Positions 48,595 through 57,894 of a DNA stretch of 64,000 nucleotides are shown one piece after another (position 1 is the first letter of the stretch; each line of letters opens with the position of its first letter). Where the stretch lies: assembly GCA_964574325.1 (NCBI GenBank), contig CAZNMY010000010.1, positions 28,741 through 92,740 on the forward strand, read 5' to 3'. The notes beneath the pieces are model-generated. The model did no database searches. It was not told the origin of the DNA and saw only the letters and a list, made by a program, of their open reading frames with translations. This DNA is from CAMDPA01 sp964574325 (GTDB taxonomy: Bacteria; Pseudomonadota; Alphaproteobacteria; Rhizobiales; Hyphomicrobiaceae). The position numbers and the translations under genes were made by a program.

Positions 48595-51500
48595 ATGGAA
48601 AAACGATACGCGATGGAAAACGCTGCGAGGGCCGCGCCCGGATACCTGGTTGTACTGAATTCATCCGAATTCCTGATCAGACGCGCCATCGGCGCAGCTG
48701 ATGCGAGCCCATTCCTTGCTCATTGCCAGCTGGGGACGGAGCAATCCACGAAGCTTCTTCGGGCTTACATCGAGTATGTAGCGCGGGATCCCGAGCGCAT
48801 TCCTGAGAGCTTCAAACGTTGGCCGCTTGTATCGGTCTGGGCGTTCGCACAGGCGCTCTCAAAGGAGTATGGCGAAGAGAGCGCCGCGGTGTACTCGGTC
48901 CTGGAAAAGGAGTTCCGTGTCGATTTCCCCAACCACATTCGGACGGAGACGAGCCAGCGATTCCGATCCGTCTGTCGCAGGTACGGACTCTGCTACGAGG
49001 GGTCCGATAGGCTTGTGAACGATTACCTGGTTCAAGCAGGAATCGCCAAGTGGCAACTCCATCACGTGGCTAGAGCGTTCCTGGCGGCAGAGAGGGCGTT
49101 CGGTCCCGCGCCTATCGATAACACATCAGCACTCAACAGTTGGGAGGACGATGCGGTCCGCTTCCTGCCGCAAGGCGTCAGGATACCGCGCATGGTAATC
49201 GAGGTGGACGAGACCGCCCACTACGCTTTCCTTTTTGCCCGGCATCGCCGGAAGGAACGATATCGCAATCCTGCCGAGCAAGAGTTCTTTGCCAAGCTTG
49301 ACGAAGCCGAAGCAGAACGAGGACCGGCGGCCCGCGCCCAGTCGGTTCCGCGTCCTGGCGTCGTTTGGACAGACAGCGGTCCATGCCTCTCGATACCCAG
49401 GGTCGAGGGCCGCGCTACACTGACGATCCAAGGCGAAAATTTACGGGTTCGCGGAGGCCAGAACTGGCCAGTGATGATGCCATGGCCGGACCGTATCGGC
49501 TTTGCTGTGGGCGACTACCGCGAAACTGTATCGTTGTTCTCCGGTCCCGACAGCATTCTTGTATTCGATAACGAGACTAAGCGGTTGGTCGGACCAGTCT
49601 CCTCCATGCCGTCGCGACAATGCCAAGTCGACAGTCGTGATGTCACCCTCGCAGCTCGCTTGCCGTTCAACGTCAACGGCGAGCCGGCCTTCTTGCTAGG
49701 GACATCGAGCTACTGCTTCAATTGCAGCCTCGGCTCGGATGGAGCTTCGATTGAAATCGACGGACGCACGCTCACGCTCAAAGCCAAGCCGAAACCACGC
49801 GTCTGGGTGGAAGAAGGCACCCTTGGAAGTGGATCCACGGGGGCTCTGGTCTCAATAGACGGAACTATCGGCGTTGAGACCGGTGAAAGCGGCGAGGATT
49901 ACGATCTCGCTGTCCTTGAAGGCAAAGTAGAGCGCATCATTGAACTCCCCCGCAGTCGCGACTGTAGTGTTGATGTCCGCGAGCTGCTTGGTGCGCGCGC
50001 GAGCAGTCAGGACCTAGAGCCGCTGCGTTTGGAGCTGCGCATGCGCGGCAGCAAGCGGGCCCTCGTTCGGCAAAAAGTATGGGTATGGCCGAGCCTCTCC
50101 TTCGTTTCAGATGGTTTTATATTTGAGAGCGCCACCGTCCCGCCAAGCTTCAGCCCTGAGCGCAGCCGGCACGTGTTTCAAGATCAATCCGGTCGGCTTT
50201 GCCTCGAGCCGGATGGAGCTTACGACACCGCTCTGCTCTGCTTCCTAATCGGCGCAGAGCGGGTCGAGTTTGAGTTTCCGAAGCCGGGCATCGGCTTCCA
50301 TCTCATGGACGCGACAGGCCAGCAGGTGCCTCTCAAAATTGGCGAGCCTCTCGTATTAAGAGACGAAGATAAGGCGGGATCGCTCTGCATTCGCGCAACA
50401 GACAGTAGGGCCGGATTGAATATCCGCGGCCGCATCGAACGGGATGCCTTCGAACGCACGTCAACTCGTGTCTTGTCATTGGCAGAGCTGATGGTGCCCG
50501 CGGCAAGCGATGAGGTGACCTTGCTGAGAGGCGACAATGTTCCGCTCGTTTTGACCCGGATCATGCCTGCCGCCTCACCAAGCGGCTTCAAGTCCTCCCG
50601 TGTAGGATCATCGACCCGCCTGCAGATCGAAATGCCGGCAGACTTCGATGCTGTACGACTACATGTGGAAGATGAGCTCGGGGCTCGCGCTGACTATGAA
50701 TGTGCTGTCATGCATCGGCCTGTCGAAGGGCAAACGCCTGCGTGGATGACCGCGCAGCTCGATACCGGTGATACGCGCAGGGTCCACATCAGCATCGACC
50801 CAGATCGCTATCAGGGCCCCTTCGCGCTCGCACAGATTCAGATCCGACCGCTTGGCAGCGATACATTTCGGCCGTTACGGAATGCAAGGGGTGATTCTTA
50901 TGGCATCGCGCTGCGTGATTCCCGCGCGGGCGCCGTTGAGACGGTAACTTACGCAGGGCAGCTTACAAGCCGGTTTTCCACTTTGAATGGCTGGATGGCG
51001 CAATGCTTTGCCCGGGAATGCTGGGATCTCATTGGTCCCCAAATCCAGCCCCGTTGGATGACACTCGGAGACGAGATACGCGCGCGACCTGAAGGAAAAG
51101 AGATCATGCTGGCCGCTGCGTTTCAGCAGCGGATGATCGGCTCTTCTCGCACCTGGGTTCCACTCGCTCATCCACTGCAGATCGATCAAGATATTTTCAG
51201 CGTTCCGGCGCAGACCTTCCTCTCACTTGCCGCCAATGATGCAGACGGCGCTGATCATGTCGCCATGCTCGGCGAGGTCGCGGGTCGTAGCATCCCCGAT
51301 TTGCATCGGGATTTCGGAGTTTCGCACGCTTTCTTGGCTGCATTCAGCAACATCATCGAGGCGCAACGTACAGGCGCTGAACTGACCGGATTCCAATTTG
51401 AACGCTTCGTCAAAGCCTTCGAGGATAGTGATGTAGATGCCGGTGCCCGATGGTTCTGGCGTCCGGGAGAGCGGTTGCTAGGACCCGAGCATTATGGCGC

Positions 51501-51870
51501 GGCCCTAGGTCGCCTCGTAGATCGTATCTACGATGCTGGCTTCGATGAGGAAGGCGCGAACGATTTTCGCTTCCGCCAGGTGACCGCGCTCGCGCACGAG
51601 GCTCATAAGCACTCTCCACGCATCCTGCCACTGCCCCATGGTCTTGAGGACACGCACGCACTTATCGAGTGGGCTCCAGCTTTTCTCTCCTCCTTCGCGC
51701 TGAACTGCCGAAGAGGTACGGCCCGTCAATATCTACAGAATTACGCGACAGCGTTGGGTCGCCCTTACCTCAGTCTTGTTGGCGACGCCTCGTTCCTGAT
51801 CAGATTGGCCCCCGAGTTGCTAGCCTTTTACCTCATCCTCTGGGAGCTTACGGAAAGGCAATCGAAGTGA
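48595..51870 (+). CDS. DruH-like protein of a Druantia type III system (1091 aa)
   Basis: The large protein begins MEKRYAMENAARAAPGYLVV (ATG 48595; ATG 48613 also possible) and has no motif I recognise; it is beta-rich in the middle and helical at both ends. I assign it by size and by its 4-bp overlap (GTGA) with a giant DUF1998 helicase: Druantia type III consists of DruH (about 1,000-1,100 aa) and DruE. The E. coli yjiT/yjiV pair near hsd and mcrBC looks like the same arrangement. Role in defence is established for the family, mechanism is not. Confidence 0.7.
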   Translation: MEKRYAMENAARAAPGYLVVLNSSEFLIRRAIGAADASPFLAHCQLGTEQSTKLLRAYIEYVARDPERIPESFKRWPLVSVWAFAQALSKEYGEESAAVYSVLEKEFRVDFPNHIRTETSQRFRSVCRRYGLCYEGSDRLVNDYLVQAGIAKWQLHHVARAFLAAERAFGPAPIDNTSALNSWEDDAVRFLPQGVRIPRMVIEVDETAHYAFLFARHRRKERYRNPAEQEFFAKLDEAEAERGPAARAQSVPRPGVVWTDSGPCLSIPRVEGRATLTIQGENLRVRGGQNWPVMMPWPDRIGFAVGDYRETVSLFSGPDSILVFDNETKRLVGPVSSMPSRQCQVDSRDVTLAARLPFNVNGEPAFLLGTSSYCFNCSLGSDGASIEIDGRTLTLKAKPKPRVWVEEGTLGSGSTGALVSIDGTIGVETGESGEDYDLAVLEGKVERIIELPRSRDCSVDVRELLGARASSQDLEPLRLELRMRGSKRALVRQKVWVWPSLSFVSDGFIFESATVPPSFSPERSRHVFQDQSGRLCLEPDGAYDTALLCFLIGAERVEFEFPKPGIGFHLMDATGQQVPLKIGEPLVLRDEDKAGSLCIRATDSRAGLNIRGRIERDAFERTSTRVLSLAELMVPAASDEVTLLRGDNVPLVLTRIMPAASPSGFKSSRVGSSTRLQIEMPADFDAVRLHVEDELGARADYECAVMHRPVEGQTPAWMTAQLDTGDTRRVHISIDPDRYQGPFALAQIQIRPLGSDTFRPLRNARGDSYGIALRDSRAGAVETVTYAGQLTSRFSTLNGWMAQCFARECWDLIGPQIQPRWMTLGDEIRARPEGKEIMLAAAFQQRMIGSSRTWVPLAHPLQIDQDIFSVPAQTFLSLAANDADGADHVAMLGEVAGRSIPDLHRDFGVSHAFLAAFSNIIEAQRTGAELTGFQFERFVKAFEDSDVDAGARWFWRPGERLLGPEHYGAALGRLVDRIYDAGFDEEGANDFRFRQVTALAHEAHKHSPRILPLPHGLEDTHALIEWAPAFLSSFALNCRRGTARQYLQNYATALGRPYLSLVGDASFLIRLAPELLAFYLILWELTERQSK

Positions 51871-54800
51871 AAGAACTCGATCCGATCATCTTCCGTGATC
51901 AGCTTCGCAGCACACTCGCGCGCTTTATCTCGACGTCTGCTCCTGTCTCGCAGATTAGAGCCCCGAGGCTTTCCCAACGCATCCGACAAGGCCTCGAAGC
52001 TGGTGAGGTCGAGCTCGTAAAAGGGCCGTTTGTGGAGAGCCTTCCTGACTTCAAGAAGGGTCGCTCAATAGCGGAACTTGTGGAAGCTGGGATCATGGCG
52101 CCCGGTTGGAACACTCTGTCGGAATCCCCGGAAGGTGAACGACTTTATCACCGGGCCCTCCACCAGCATCAGGCCGAGGCCATTGGGCGCGGCCGCGAGA
52201 ACTACCTTGTCGCGACGGGAACCGGATCGGGCAAAACTGAGGCCTTTCTGCTGCCGCTTATCGATGAGTTGCTGCGCGATTCCGATCTTTCAGTTCCCGG
52301 CGTACGAGCTATTCTGATCTATCCACTAAACGCCTTAGCCAACGATCAGATGCACAGGATCGCGCGGCTCCTGTTCAAGGATCTTCGAGATCCGGGCATC
52401 ACGATAGGCCGCTATACGGGGCAAGTGCGGGCTGGCGCCACGCGTTCGTCCGAAGAGCAGAAGCTGGTGGAATCTCCGTCATTCAGGAAGGATTTCGGGG
52501 AAGCGCGTCGCGCCCCCGCCAATTGGATGCTGACACGTGAGGAGATGCTCGAAAAGCCTCCGCACATCCTGATCACCAACTACGCAATGCTTGAGCACAT
52601 TCTGTTACTGCCGCGCAACCGCGGATTGCTCAAAGACGCAGTGCTCAAATGGATGGTCCTCGACGAGATTCACACGTACGCGGGCGCACAGGCAATCGAA
52701 GTGGCGTTCCTGATCAGGAAGCTGAAGACACGATTGGGATTGAGCCCCGGCGCTCTCAAATGCGTAGGCACTTCGGCTAGCCTTGATCCTAACCGCAAGG
52801 ACGAACTCAAGACATTTGCCGAGAACCTATTCGGGGAGAGTTTCCCGACTGGCAACCGTGCCGTCATCGTCTCTGATCGACAGCTCCACCCCGCGCTCCG
52901 AGAGGGTGAGGCGAAGGAGACGTTCACGGCCGAGCAATGGATCAAGCTTGGAGAAATTGTCTCTGCCATACATGCAGAAGGCTCGGAGGACGAAGGCGCC
53001 GACGCTTGGAACGAAAGAGTTCAGAAGGCTGGCCTTGCCGACCTCATTATCGAGACCGGTGCGCTCGGTGACGGGCTCATCAAGCTTCTCGGTAGCAATA
53101 AAAGTGTGCGAGCTGCTGCCGCTTTCCTTGATGCTAAAGGCGCCATGCAGTTCGAGCAGCTGGCCCAACATCTGTTTCCTCAAAGTGCTGCTGATGTGCA
53201 GCATCGCGCCTGCGCCGCGCTGATCTCTCTTGGCGTTCTTGCCAAACCCTCTGTCCCGGGGGCATTCCCTCTGCTTCCTGCGCGCTACCACATCGCGGCA
53301 ACCGGCGTAGAAGGCGTGTGCGTGCGGCTCGATGCTGAGGATCCCGAACACTGGAGTGAGATGACGTTCGGACGAAACGTAGACGCTGATGACGGTGTTC
53401 CGCGCTATCCGCTTCTTGTTTGCAGAAACTGTGGCGAACCATATATCGAGACATGGGAAGACAGCCAGAAGCTCCACGCAAAGCAGGAGATCAAAACCAA
53501 AAGGCTAGTGCTGAGGCTCAACGGCGTAGCAGCGGATCAGGCCGCCGAATATGACGCCGAAGACGGAGGCGAGGAGGGGGCCGACGACGCGGAATTAGAG
53601 TACTTTGATCCGAAGTCGGGCGAAATCGCCGACGGGCCTGGTCCGGGCATACTCGCCCTGCTTCGTGCAGAAATGTACGATGACGACGACGAGGCGCGCA
53701 CCTACGTGAAGCGTTGCTCCTCCTGCAAAAGTCCCGCGGGCCGCTTTCCGGAGCCCATCAGCGCCGTGCATCCCGGAGACGATGCACTCGCTGCGGTGAC
53801 AGCGCAAGAATTGCTCGAATGCCTCCCGCCGCCTTCCAATCGAATGCAGGATGCTCCGATGGGCGGGCGTAACCTTCTGGTGTTCTCGGACAACCGTCAG
53901 GACGCAGCGTTCTTTGCGCCATTCTTTGAACGCACCTCCCGCGACCAGGCTATTCGCGCCGCGGTGCTTCGCTCGCTCGCGAAAGAGGACGAACCGGTCA
54001 ACCTGGACGATCTGACGCTGTCAGTCTACCAGGAGCTCAAGCGCAACGGCTTCAAGCTCTACGATCGGTTTGCCCGCGACCCCATGGGCGCCAATCCCAC
54101 CAAAGACCGGTTGCTTGCCTTGCTTGCGGCTGAATTCTGCACGGAAGGTCTGACCCGCATTTCTCTAGAAGCGCTCGGACTGGTAGAGGTCGCGTACGAT
54201 CTACGCGGCGTGCGCCGGTGCGCAGCTGCCATCGAGCATGCCGTCCCGAAGCTGAAAGGGAAAGGCGAGCGGCTGGTCGGGTTCTTCCTCTTGGTCATGC
54301 GGCGCTACCGCGCAATTAACAACCTCGATCATCGCATCGATCTGACCGACGACTCCATATGGGGTGAAGCACAAGCACAAGAAAGACGCGCGTGGTCGAG
54401 AGCCAAGGAAGGTTCATCAACCCTTCTTCGCGCTCTCATACCGTCCGGCCAATCGGAGAATAGGTTCACGTGGTTCCTGACCGCCAAGCTCGGCCTGTCA
54501 CGCACAGAGGCTATAGCTGTGCTGGATGCCTTCTGGACGGAAGCCGGACGCCGCGATAGTCGATTGCTGACGCCTCACTTTAAAGGCATGGCCGTTGATC
54601 TTGGTGGTTTGCGTTTGAGCGGCGCGCTGAATAAGCCGCTCTATGTCTGCACGAAATGCGGTGGCCGGACCCAGATTAATATCGACGATCAGTGCACAGC
54701 CTGGCGATGCACGGGCAAGCTCGAGGCGATAAGCCCAGTCGGCCGGGAAGCGATGAAGGCCAACCACCACTACTGCAATAGGTATCTCGCGAACCCACTT

Positions 54801-57800
54801 GCGGCACTAGCCCGCGAGCATACGGCCGCGATCGGCACCGACCTGCGCACCGACATCGAGGAAAAATTCAAGGACGGCGAACTGAACCTCTTGAGCTGCA
54901 CCACAACGATGGAAATGGGTGTGGACATTGGCGACCTTGAAGCGGTTCTCTGCCGCAACGTGCCGCCAGGGATTTCCAACTATCAGCAGCGAGCTGGCCG
55001 AGCTGGGCGCCGTGCACAGGTGGCTCCGACGGCCGTGCTTGTCGCCCGCAACAGTCGTTATGACCAGGCGCAGTTTAGGAACCTCAATGGCTACCTAAAC
55101 GCCAAACCTGCCGTCCCTTATCTCTCGCTCGACAATCCCAACTTCTTTCGCCGCCATCAGGTCTCGACTGTGTTGGCCGGTTTTCTTGAGTTCCACTTGC
55201 CGGACTCGGGTCGCTCCGGCGCGCCGAGACTCAAGGACTTCTTTGGCGACGTCATAAAAAGGGAGCAGCAGTCTGCTCTGAGGGGTAAGCTCGCGACGTG
55301 GCTTGGTAGCGATGTGGGTAGGCGATCTTGTGAGCTGGCATCCTCAATAGCGAATTGGCTGCCTGTTGAGCTAACCGGGAACGGGCTCTCGGGCGACGAG
55401 CTCCGGTTGCATTTCACGGACATCCTGAACCGTTTCATCGACGATACGGCAGAGCGATGGCAGGCACTCGACGATGCTGCTGCAGAGCAGCTACGCATCG
55501 TCAACGAGGGGGATGAGAAGGAGCGCCAAAAGGCAGTCGGGCGGCTAAACGCCAAGTCTCGCGAGAAGCAGCAATTCCTTGAGCAGTATCTTGTAACCGC
55601 ACTCTCGCGAGCCGCAGTCATCCCGACCTACAGCTTCCCTGTACACTCGATACGCCTGGAGATCTCCGAGACGCGCAAAGGGGCGGACGAAGCTCGTTTC
55701 GATGAGAATGCGTCCCTACAGCTCGACCGCGACGCGTCATTGGCACTCGGCGAATACGCACCCGGGTCTGAGGTCGTCGCCGGAGGGCGCATCTGGGCCA
55801 GTCGTGGCATCGTACGCAGGTCCAAGGAGTACATGCCGGATAAGTATCACCGGATTTGCGGCCAGTGTGGCCACCCCGAAATACATCACAGTCGCGAGGA
55901 GTTCGGTGCGACTTGCGAGCAGTGCTCTCTTGACCCTCAGCAACGCATCACCAAGTTCATCGAGCCGACTGCGTTCCTTACATCTCTCGAAGAGCAACAC
56001 GGACGCGACCCTGGATCGTCGCGACTGAGATCTCGTCCTGTCGACGAGGCAAGATTGCTGACGCGCGCTCATTTCCGAGACTACAGCGATACCGACATCT
56101 CAGGCGTGCGGACCTTTTTCGCGCCGGCCACGCCGGCGGCAGGAGAGCCTAAAGGTTTGCTGTTTGTCGTGAACCGAGGCCCTAAGGGCGCGGGCTACTT
56201 CTGGTGCAGGAGATGCGAGCATGCAGAGCCCGCACCTGCTGCGGCGCTTCACGGCAAATCGGTCCACAAATCTCCGCACCACAATCCCCGCACGGGCGAG
56301 AAGTGTCCGCAAGAGGATCTTTCGTATCCATTCGATCTCGGTCATATCTTTGAGACCGACGTTCGCGCGATCGGCTTTGCAGCACCGTTGCCGTCGTTTT
56401 CTGACGCTCCGGACGAGCGGGCACGTCAGGACAAGATCGAAGGCTTCATGCGGACACTCGCGGAAGCGCTGAAGCTGGCCGCAGCTGACCTCCTCGAAGC
56501 AGTTCCGCGCGACATCCGAGCGTCAAAAGAATTGCGTGACGGCCGGCCGCTGATTGTGCTTTCGGATGCTGTCGCGGGTGGCGCCGGGTATGTCCAAAGA
56601 TTGCTAGACCATCCATCATTCTCCGCTGCAGCATTGTTACGAGCTGCAATGACGGTGCTCGATTGTTCGCGAGCTGAGTGCGCTTCGAGCTGCTCGCAAT
56701 GCCTCAACGACTATTCCAATCAGCTTTACTGGGACATGTTCGATCGTAAGCCAGTCCTTGACTGGCTTCGGGAGCTGTCAGGGCAGACCGTTCAACGGCC
56801 TCAACAGGCGCCGGCTCAGTCTGTCCCCGTCAAAGACTTCAATGTTGGCGGCCTAGAGCACGAGCTGATTGGCGCAACTGAGCTTGTCGTCTGCGCGGCT
56901 TCGCTGCAGGGCGGACGCGATGCGGACCGGGCCTTGGCAACTGCCAGACTTATTCGCAACTTCTGCGAAGCCAATTCATCCCGTAAGGTTCGGATGGTTT
57001 TTTCGTCAGGGTTGCCGTTTGCGCCTGCGCAATTGTCGACGATAGATCGTGCGGCGCTAGACATGCTGATACCGCTCGAAAAGGTATCACAGATCATCTT
57101 CCATCAAGCTCCAAGGCCATTGCTGGAGGGGGCACCCCGCGTGGCGATTGTGAAAGGTTCGCGCGTTCTGGAATACTATGCGACCAACTATGAACAGCCA
57201 GTTCTGGATGCCCTCGTTGGTCCGGAGGTGTTTGCGCACGCAACTTCAATTGACGCTGCGTGGTCTACGAAGGCACTGAGCACCATACCGGTCGTCACCG
57301 ATCCCCTTACGGCGTTGACGATGGCATCACAGGCATTTCGGTACGAGCCAGGACAAACCCGCGACTTCGCGGCGATGTTCCAAGTCATTGCGGGCAAAAC
57401 CGTGCGTCTTGTGATAGAGGATCCGTATCTGGCAAGCGGAGATCGCAACAGGGCCGCCCTTGTGCAGTTTATCGCAACGCTGCAAGACCTAGACATTCGC
57501 ATCGGCATGCTCAGCCTGACTTGGAAGCCGGTAAGGCCCGGGCCTGGCTACCATGACGAACGCCCGGAGGACCAACAGCGCGATCTGGCGGCAAGACTGA
57601 AGCGAGCAGGACTTCCTCAGAACGCCGTCCTTTTCAAACCTCGAACCGGCCGCGGCAGTCACTTCCATGACCGGATCATCACTGCAACTGTGCTCGATCA
57701 AAGTCCTGGGCAGACCTCCTATCGTTGGGACATCACATCAGGGATCGACAATCTCATGGAGAGGGAGCGACAGTGCAGCGTCTTTCTGTCGAACAAATAG
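51867..57800 (+). CDS. DruE-like helicase with DUF1998 domain and PLD-like C-terminus (1977 aa)
   Basis: GTG at 51867 overlaps the stop of the upstream gene; the frame before it is shadow. Walker A (ATGTGSGKTEAF) near residue 116, DEIH near 265, helicase C motifs TTTMEMGVDIGDLEAV near 1008 and QQRAGRAGRR near 1040. Several Cys pairs (CRNCGEPY; CSSCKS; CTKCGG; CGQCGH; CRRCEH) lie between. The DUF1998 zinc module is near 1570-1620 (GGAGYVQRLL; CSRAECASSCSQCLNDYSNQ). The last 300 residues end with HFHDRIITATV, which looks PLD-like. This is the hallmark gene of Druantia. DISARM DrmA/DrmB share these domains but are separate, smaller proteins. Confidence 0.8.
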   Translation: MKELDPIIFRDQLRSTLARFISTSAPVSQIRAPRLSQRIRQGLEAGEVELVKGPFVESLPDFKKGRSIAELVEAGIMAPGWNTLSESPEGERLYHRALHQHQAEAIGRGRENYLVATGTGSGKTEAFLLPLIDELLRDSDLSVPGVRAILIYPLNALANDQMHRIARLLFKDLRDPGITIGRYTGQVRAGATRSSEEQKLVESPSFRKDFGEARRAPANWMLTREEMLEKPPHILITNYAMLEHILLLPRNRGLLKDAVLKWMVLDEIHTYAGAQAIEVAFLIRKLKTRLGLSPGALKCVGTSASLDPNRKDELKTFAENLFGESFPTGNRAVIVSDRQLHPALREGEAKETFTAEQWIKLGEIVSAIHAEGSEDEGADAWNERVQKAGLADLIIETGALGDGLIKLLGSNKSVRAAAAFLDAKGAMQFEQLAQHLFPQSAADVQHRACAALISLGVLAKPSVPGAFPLLPARYHIAATGVEGVCVRLDAEDPEHWSEMTFGRNVDADDGVPRYPLLVCRNCGEPYIETWEDSQKLHAKQEIKTKRLVLRLNGVAADQAAEYDAEDGGEEGADDAELEYFDPKSGEIADGPGPGILALLRAEMYDDDDEARTYVKRCSSCKSPAGRFPEPISAVHPGDDALAAVTAQELLECLPPPSNRMQDAPMGGRNLLVFSDNRQDAAFFAPFFERTSRDQAIRAAVLRSLAKEDEPVNLDDLTLSVYQELKRNGFKLYDRFARDPMGANPTKDRLLALLAAEFCTEGLTRISLEALGLVEVAYDLRGVRRCAAAIEHAVPKLKGKGERLVGFFLLVMRRYRAINNLDHRIDLTDDSIWGEAQAQERRAWSRAKEGSSTLLRALIPSGQSENRFTWFLTAKLGLSRTEAIAVLDAFWTEAGRRDSRLLTPHFKGMAVDLGGLRLSGALNKPLYVCTKCGGRTQINIDDQCTAWRCTGKLEAISPVGREAMKANHHYCNRYLANPLAALAREHTAAIGTDLRTDIEEKFKDGELNLLSCTTTMEMGVDIGDLEAVLCRNVPPGISNYQQRAGRAGRRAQVAPTAVLVARNSRYDQAQFRNLNGYLNAKPAVPYLSLDNPNFFRRHQVSTVLAGFLEFHLPDSGRSGAPRLKDFFGDVIKREQQSALRGKLATWLGSDVGRRSCELASSIANWLPVELTGNGLSGDELRLHFTDILNRFIDDTAERWQALDDAAAEQLRIVNEGDEKERQKAVGRLNAKSREKQQFLEQYLVTALSRAAVIPTYSFPVHSIRLEISETRKGADEARFDENASLQLDRDASLALGEYAPGSEVVAGGRIWASRGIVRRSKEYMPDKYHRICGQCGHPEIHHSREEFGATCEQCSLDPQQRITKFIEPTAFLTSLEEQHGRDPGSSRLRSRPVDEARLLTRAHFRDYSDTDISGVRTFFAPATPAAGEPKGLLFVVNRGPKGAGYFWCRRCEHAEPAPAAALHGKSVHKSPHHNPRTGEKCPQEDLSYPFDLGHIFETDVRAIGFAAPLPSFSDAPDERARQDKIEGFMRTLAEALKLAAADLLEAVPRDIRASKELRDGRPLIVLSDAVAGGAGYVQRLLDHPSFSAAALLRAAMTVLDCSRAECASSCSQCLNDYSNQLYWDMFDRKPVLDWLRELSGQTVQRPQQAPAQSVPVKDFNVGGLEHELIGATELVVCAASLQGGRDADRALATARLIRNFCEANSSRKVRMVFSSGLPFAPAQLSTIDRAALDMLIPLEKVSQIIFHQAPRPLLEGAPRVAIVKGSRVLEYYATNYEQPVLDALVGPEVFAHATSIDAAWSTKALSTIPVVTDPLTALTMASQAFRYEPGQTRDFAAMFQVIAGKTVRLVIEDPYLASGDRNRAALVQFIATLQDLDIRIGMLSLTWKPVRPGPGYHDERPEDQQRDLAARLKRAGLPQNAVLFKPRTGRGSHFHDRIITATVLDQSPGQTSYRWDITSGIDNLMERERQCSVFLSNK

Positions 57801-57894
57801 CCGGGCGAATAGGGGGGGGGAGGAAATGACGCCTCAGTCACCTGGAATCAATTCCCATAATGTAGAGTGATAATTTAGATTACGGGAAATGCCG

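Noticed and set aside
48595..57800. Assignment of the helicase pair to DISARM
   Set aside because: No separate drmA, drmB, drmC or DISARM methyltransferase genes; one giant helicase with a roughly 1,100-aa partner fits Druantia type III better.
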